Positions 62,759-64,000 of a stretch of DNA of 64,000 bases are shown piece by piece. This DNA is from SW132 sp038150125 (lineage in GTDB: Bacteria > Bacteroidota > Rhodothermia > Balneolales > Balneolaceae): assembly GCF_038150125.1 (NCBI RefSeq), contig NZ_JBBVMF010000003.1, positions 298,196 through 362,195 on the forward strand, read 5' to 3'. The notes below the pieces were generated by a model. The model had not been told where the DNA came from. It saw only the letters and a list, made by a program, of their open reading frames with translations, and made no database searches. The position numbers were made by a program, and so were the translations under genes. Positions within the stretch are counted from its first letter, which is position 1. The number at the start of each line of letters is the position of its first letter.

Positions 62759-63326
62759 AAATAAGAGACTCAGTATGTGGTTGTTTAACCCGTTTTTATT
62801 CGTTGGTGGTGAACGCATACTTTTTATCGGGCTGATCATAGCAGCGGTTCATATTCCGATCGGCTATTACTTGGATATTAGGTTTGCTGGCGCCATTGAT
62901 ATGCATCTTGTTCCCATAGTAACGTCCTGGGCTACACCCGTTGCAGATATTTTGATTGCATGGGTGAGCATGGCGGGATGCATGTTTGCAGCTGCAAAAC
63001 TTTTCCGGTCACCAATACGTGTTATCGATATCACAGGTTCGGTTGCGGTTGCCCGAATACCGCTGCTAATTTCTATCGGACCCGCACTTCTGCTTGAGCC
63101 AGATGTTCAATCAATCGAAGAGCTGCTGAATCTTCAGGGATCAGAGCTATACCAGCTTGCGGCGTTAAGCGTCATAAGCATGCTATTTTTAATCTGGTAC
63201 TTCGTTCTTCTCTATAATGCGTTCAAAATCAATTCAAACCTGAAAGGAGCCAGGCTGTGGATTGGATTTATTGGATCAGTCATCATTGCTGAAATTGTGT
63301 CGATTATGATCCAGCGCGCACTTTAA
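62742..63326 (+). CDS. Yip1-like multi-span membrane protein
   Basis: About five hydrophobic segments (for example ERILFIGLIIAAVHIPIGYYL, IADILIAWVSMAGCMFAAA, LISMLFLIWYFVLLYNAF, WIGFIGSVIIAEIVSIMI) with polar connecting loops such as PIRVIDITGSVAVARIP suggest the YIP1 membrane domain. The start at 62742 (MTLTTENKR) is preferred over a TTG two codons earlier. It overlaps the DUF2089 gene and lies 51 bases before the PH-domain gene. Confidence 0.7.
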   Translation: MTLTTENKRLSMWLFNPFLFVGGERILFIGLIIAAVHIPIGYYLDIRFAGAIDMHLVPIVTSWATPVADILIAWVSMAGCMFAAAKLFRSPIRVIDITGSVAVARIPLLISIGPALLLEPDVQSIEELLNLQGSELYQLAALSVISMLFLIWYFVLLYNAFKINSNLKGARLWIGFIGSVIIAEIVSIMIQRAL

Positions 63327-63377
63327 GCAGTTCAAAAGATACCTGATAAAGTAACCATCAATCCAAGGAATTAGATC

Positions 63378-63914
63378 ATGAGCCATAATAGAACACGTTT
63401 CAAGGCACCGTGGGATTTTCTGCTCATCACAATGACCCTTGGAATCATTAGCCTGCTCATTGGTGTAGCAATTGCGACTGGCGTCCCGTGGGTTATACTA
63501 CTCAATTTAGGACTTATAGTGGTTTTTGCTGCTTTTGGTGTTTATGGCTATAGCATTCAGGATGGCGAGCTGCAAATTGTTCGGCTGGGCTGGTCAAAAA
63601 ATATCCCGTATTCCAGTATCAGGCGTGTTGATAACAAGCCGATAGCTATGATGGGGTCACTCAGGCTATTCGGAATTGGCGGAGTATTTGGATATATCGG
63701 CAATTTTAAAAACAGTATTCTGGGGCATTATAAAGCCTATGTGACCCATCGAAAGAAAACCGTCTTGATCGTGACCGATAACGATCAGAAAATTCTTATT
63801 TCACCCGATGCTCCAAAAGAGTTTATCAACTCGCTGAAATCTCACATAAGGAAAGAGTCCCGTGGAAAAGATGAGATTGACAAAATCTTCCGAGAGGCAG
63901 GATTAAATGATTGA
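63378..63914 (+). CDS. bacterial PH domain membrane protein
   Basis: Two membrane helices at about 13-32 and 36-55 are followed by a PH-like beta domain (YGYSIQDGELQIVRLGWSKNIPYSSIRRVD, KTVLIVTDNDQKILISPDAPKEFINSL) and an ending helix. This is typical of bacterial PH-domain proteins of unknown function. The GGAATTAG before ATG is a plausible ribosome-binding site. Together with DUF2089 and the Yip1-like protein it forms a three-gene unit. Confidence 0.8.
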   Translation: MSHNRTRFKAPWDFLLITMTLGIISLLIGVAIATGVPWVILLNLGLIVVFAAFGVYGYSIQDGELQIVRLGWSKNIPYSSIRRVDNKPIAMMGSLRLFGIGGVFGYIGNFKNSILGHYKAYVTHRKKTVLIVTDNDQKILISPDAPKEFINSLKSHIRKESRGKDEIDKIFREAGLND

Positions 63915-63915
63915 A

Positions 63916-64000
63916 GTACCTAGGTACAAATCTGAATTTAATCTAAAGTGGTTTAATTCCCCGACCCTCTGGGTCGGAAAGGATAAAAGTCCCCCTTTGA
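63916..64000. repeat. palindromes and the start of another C-rich repeat at the window edge
   Basis: GTACCTAGGTAC (63916-63927) and CCGACCC/GGGTCGG (63961-63977) are hairpins. The last bases (AAAGTCCCCCTTTGA) match the right end of the DUF559 element in hemD (GTCCCCCTTTGAA on the minus strand), so another copy of that family probably starts here and continues beyond the window. Confidence 0.55.

Noticed and set aside
1..64000. tRNA, rRNA or riboswitch genes
   Set aside because: I looked through the larger intergenic regions and found no cloverleaf or known riboswitch core that I could defend by eye.

Overview
The window is about 64 kb of a bacterial chromosome with roughly 45% GC and almost no foreign genes. 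Gene content fits a marine or saline aerobe of the Bacteroidota/Balneolota/Rhodothermota group. The clues are a DUF3822-rsmD-coaD block, a class I-like ferrochelatase and oxygen-dependent HemF, weak Shine-Dalgarno use, a probable glucosylglycerol hydrolase, cation/proton antiport, and many C-rich palindromic repeats of the kind that carry DUF559 genes. The phylum is an inference; no rRNA or tRNA gene was found in the window.

Layout. 0-3 kb: a small basic protein and a GH13-type probable glucosylglycerol hydrolase. 3.7-7 kb (minus strand): aminotransferase, FmdB-like, GbsR-like regulator, YraN and PlsC. 7.2-10.4 kb (minus): pseudopilin-like protein, DUF3822, RsmD, CoaD, and a separate thiopurine methyltransferase. 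10.9-18.7 kb: MATE exporter, SixA phosphatase, Dps, a YiiX-like hydrolase, an FNT channel, a secreted protein and a cupredoxin, with two MITE-like repeats between them. 18.9-25.9 kb (minus): a heme operon transcribed hemH-hemA-hemC-hemD-hemE-hemF. 26-37.5 kb: unusual aquaporin, two-component pair, SDR, P-type ATPase, CPA2 antiporter, and a MmgE/PrpD-ComA pair. 37.5-38.4 kb: a RAYT transposase between REP palindromes. 38.4-50 kb: PEP synthase, DUF58 protein, amidinotransferase, M28 lipoprotein, an SLC13 transporter/response regulator/CNB-histidine kinase operon, Cfa, and a frameshifted small membrane gene. 50-52 kb: MnmE followed directly by four 147-149 bp tandem repeats. 52.4-59.4 kb: an AAA ATPase and an RND-type tripartite efflux operon with a palindromic operator in its promoter. 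59.7-64 kb: a secreted M14 peptidase and a DUF2089/membrane/PH-domain trio.

The heme operon covers glutamyl-tRNA to protoheme except hemB, hemL and protoporphyrinogen oxidase, which must lie elsewhere. The most notable observation is that this operon has been invaded by palindromic repeats. One repeat unit carries a whole DUF559 (PD-(D/E)XK-like) domain and is fused in frame to the end of HemD. A second palindrome has rewritten the C-terminus of HemE. Related repeats lie between genes at about 12.2, 19.9, 26.9 and 64.0 kb. All family names come from motif recognition by eye; no database search was run.
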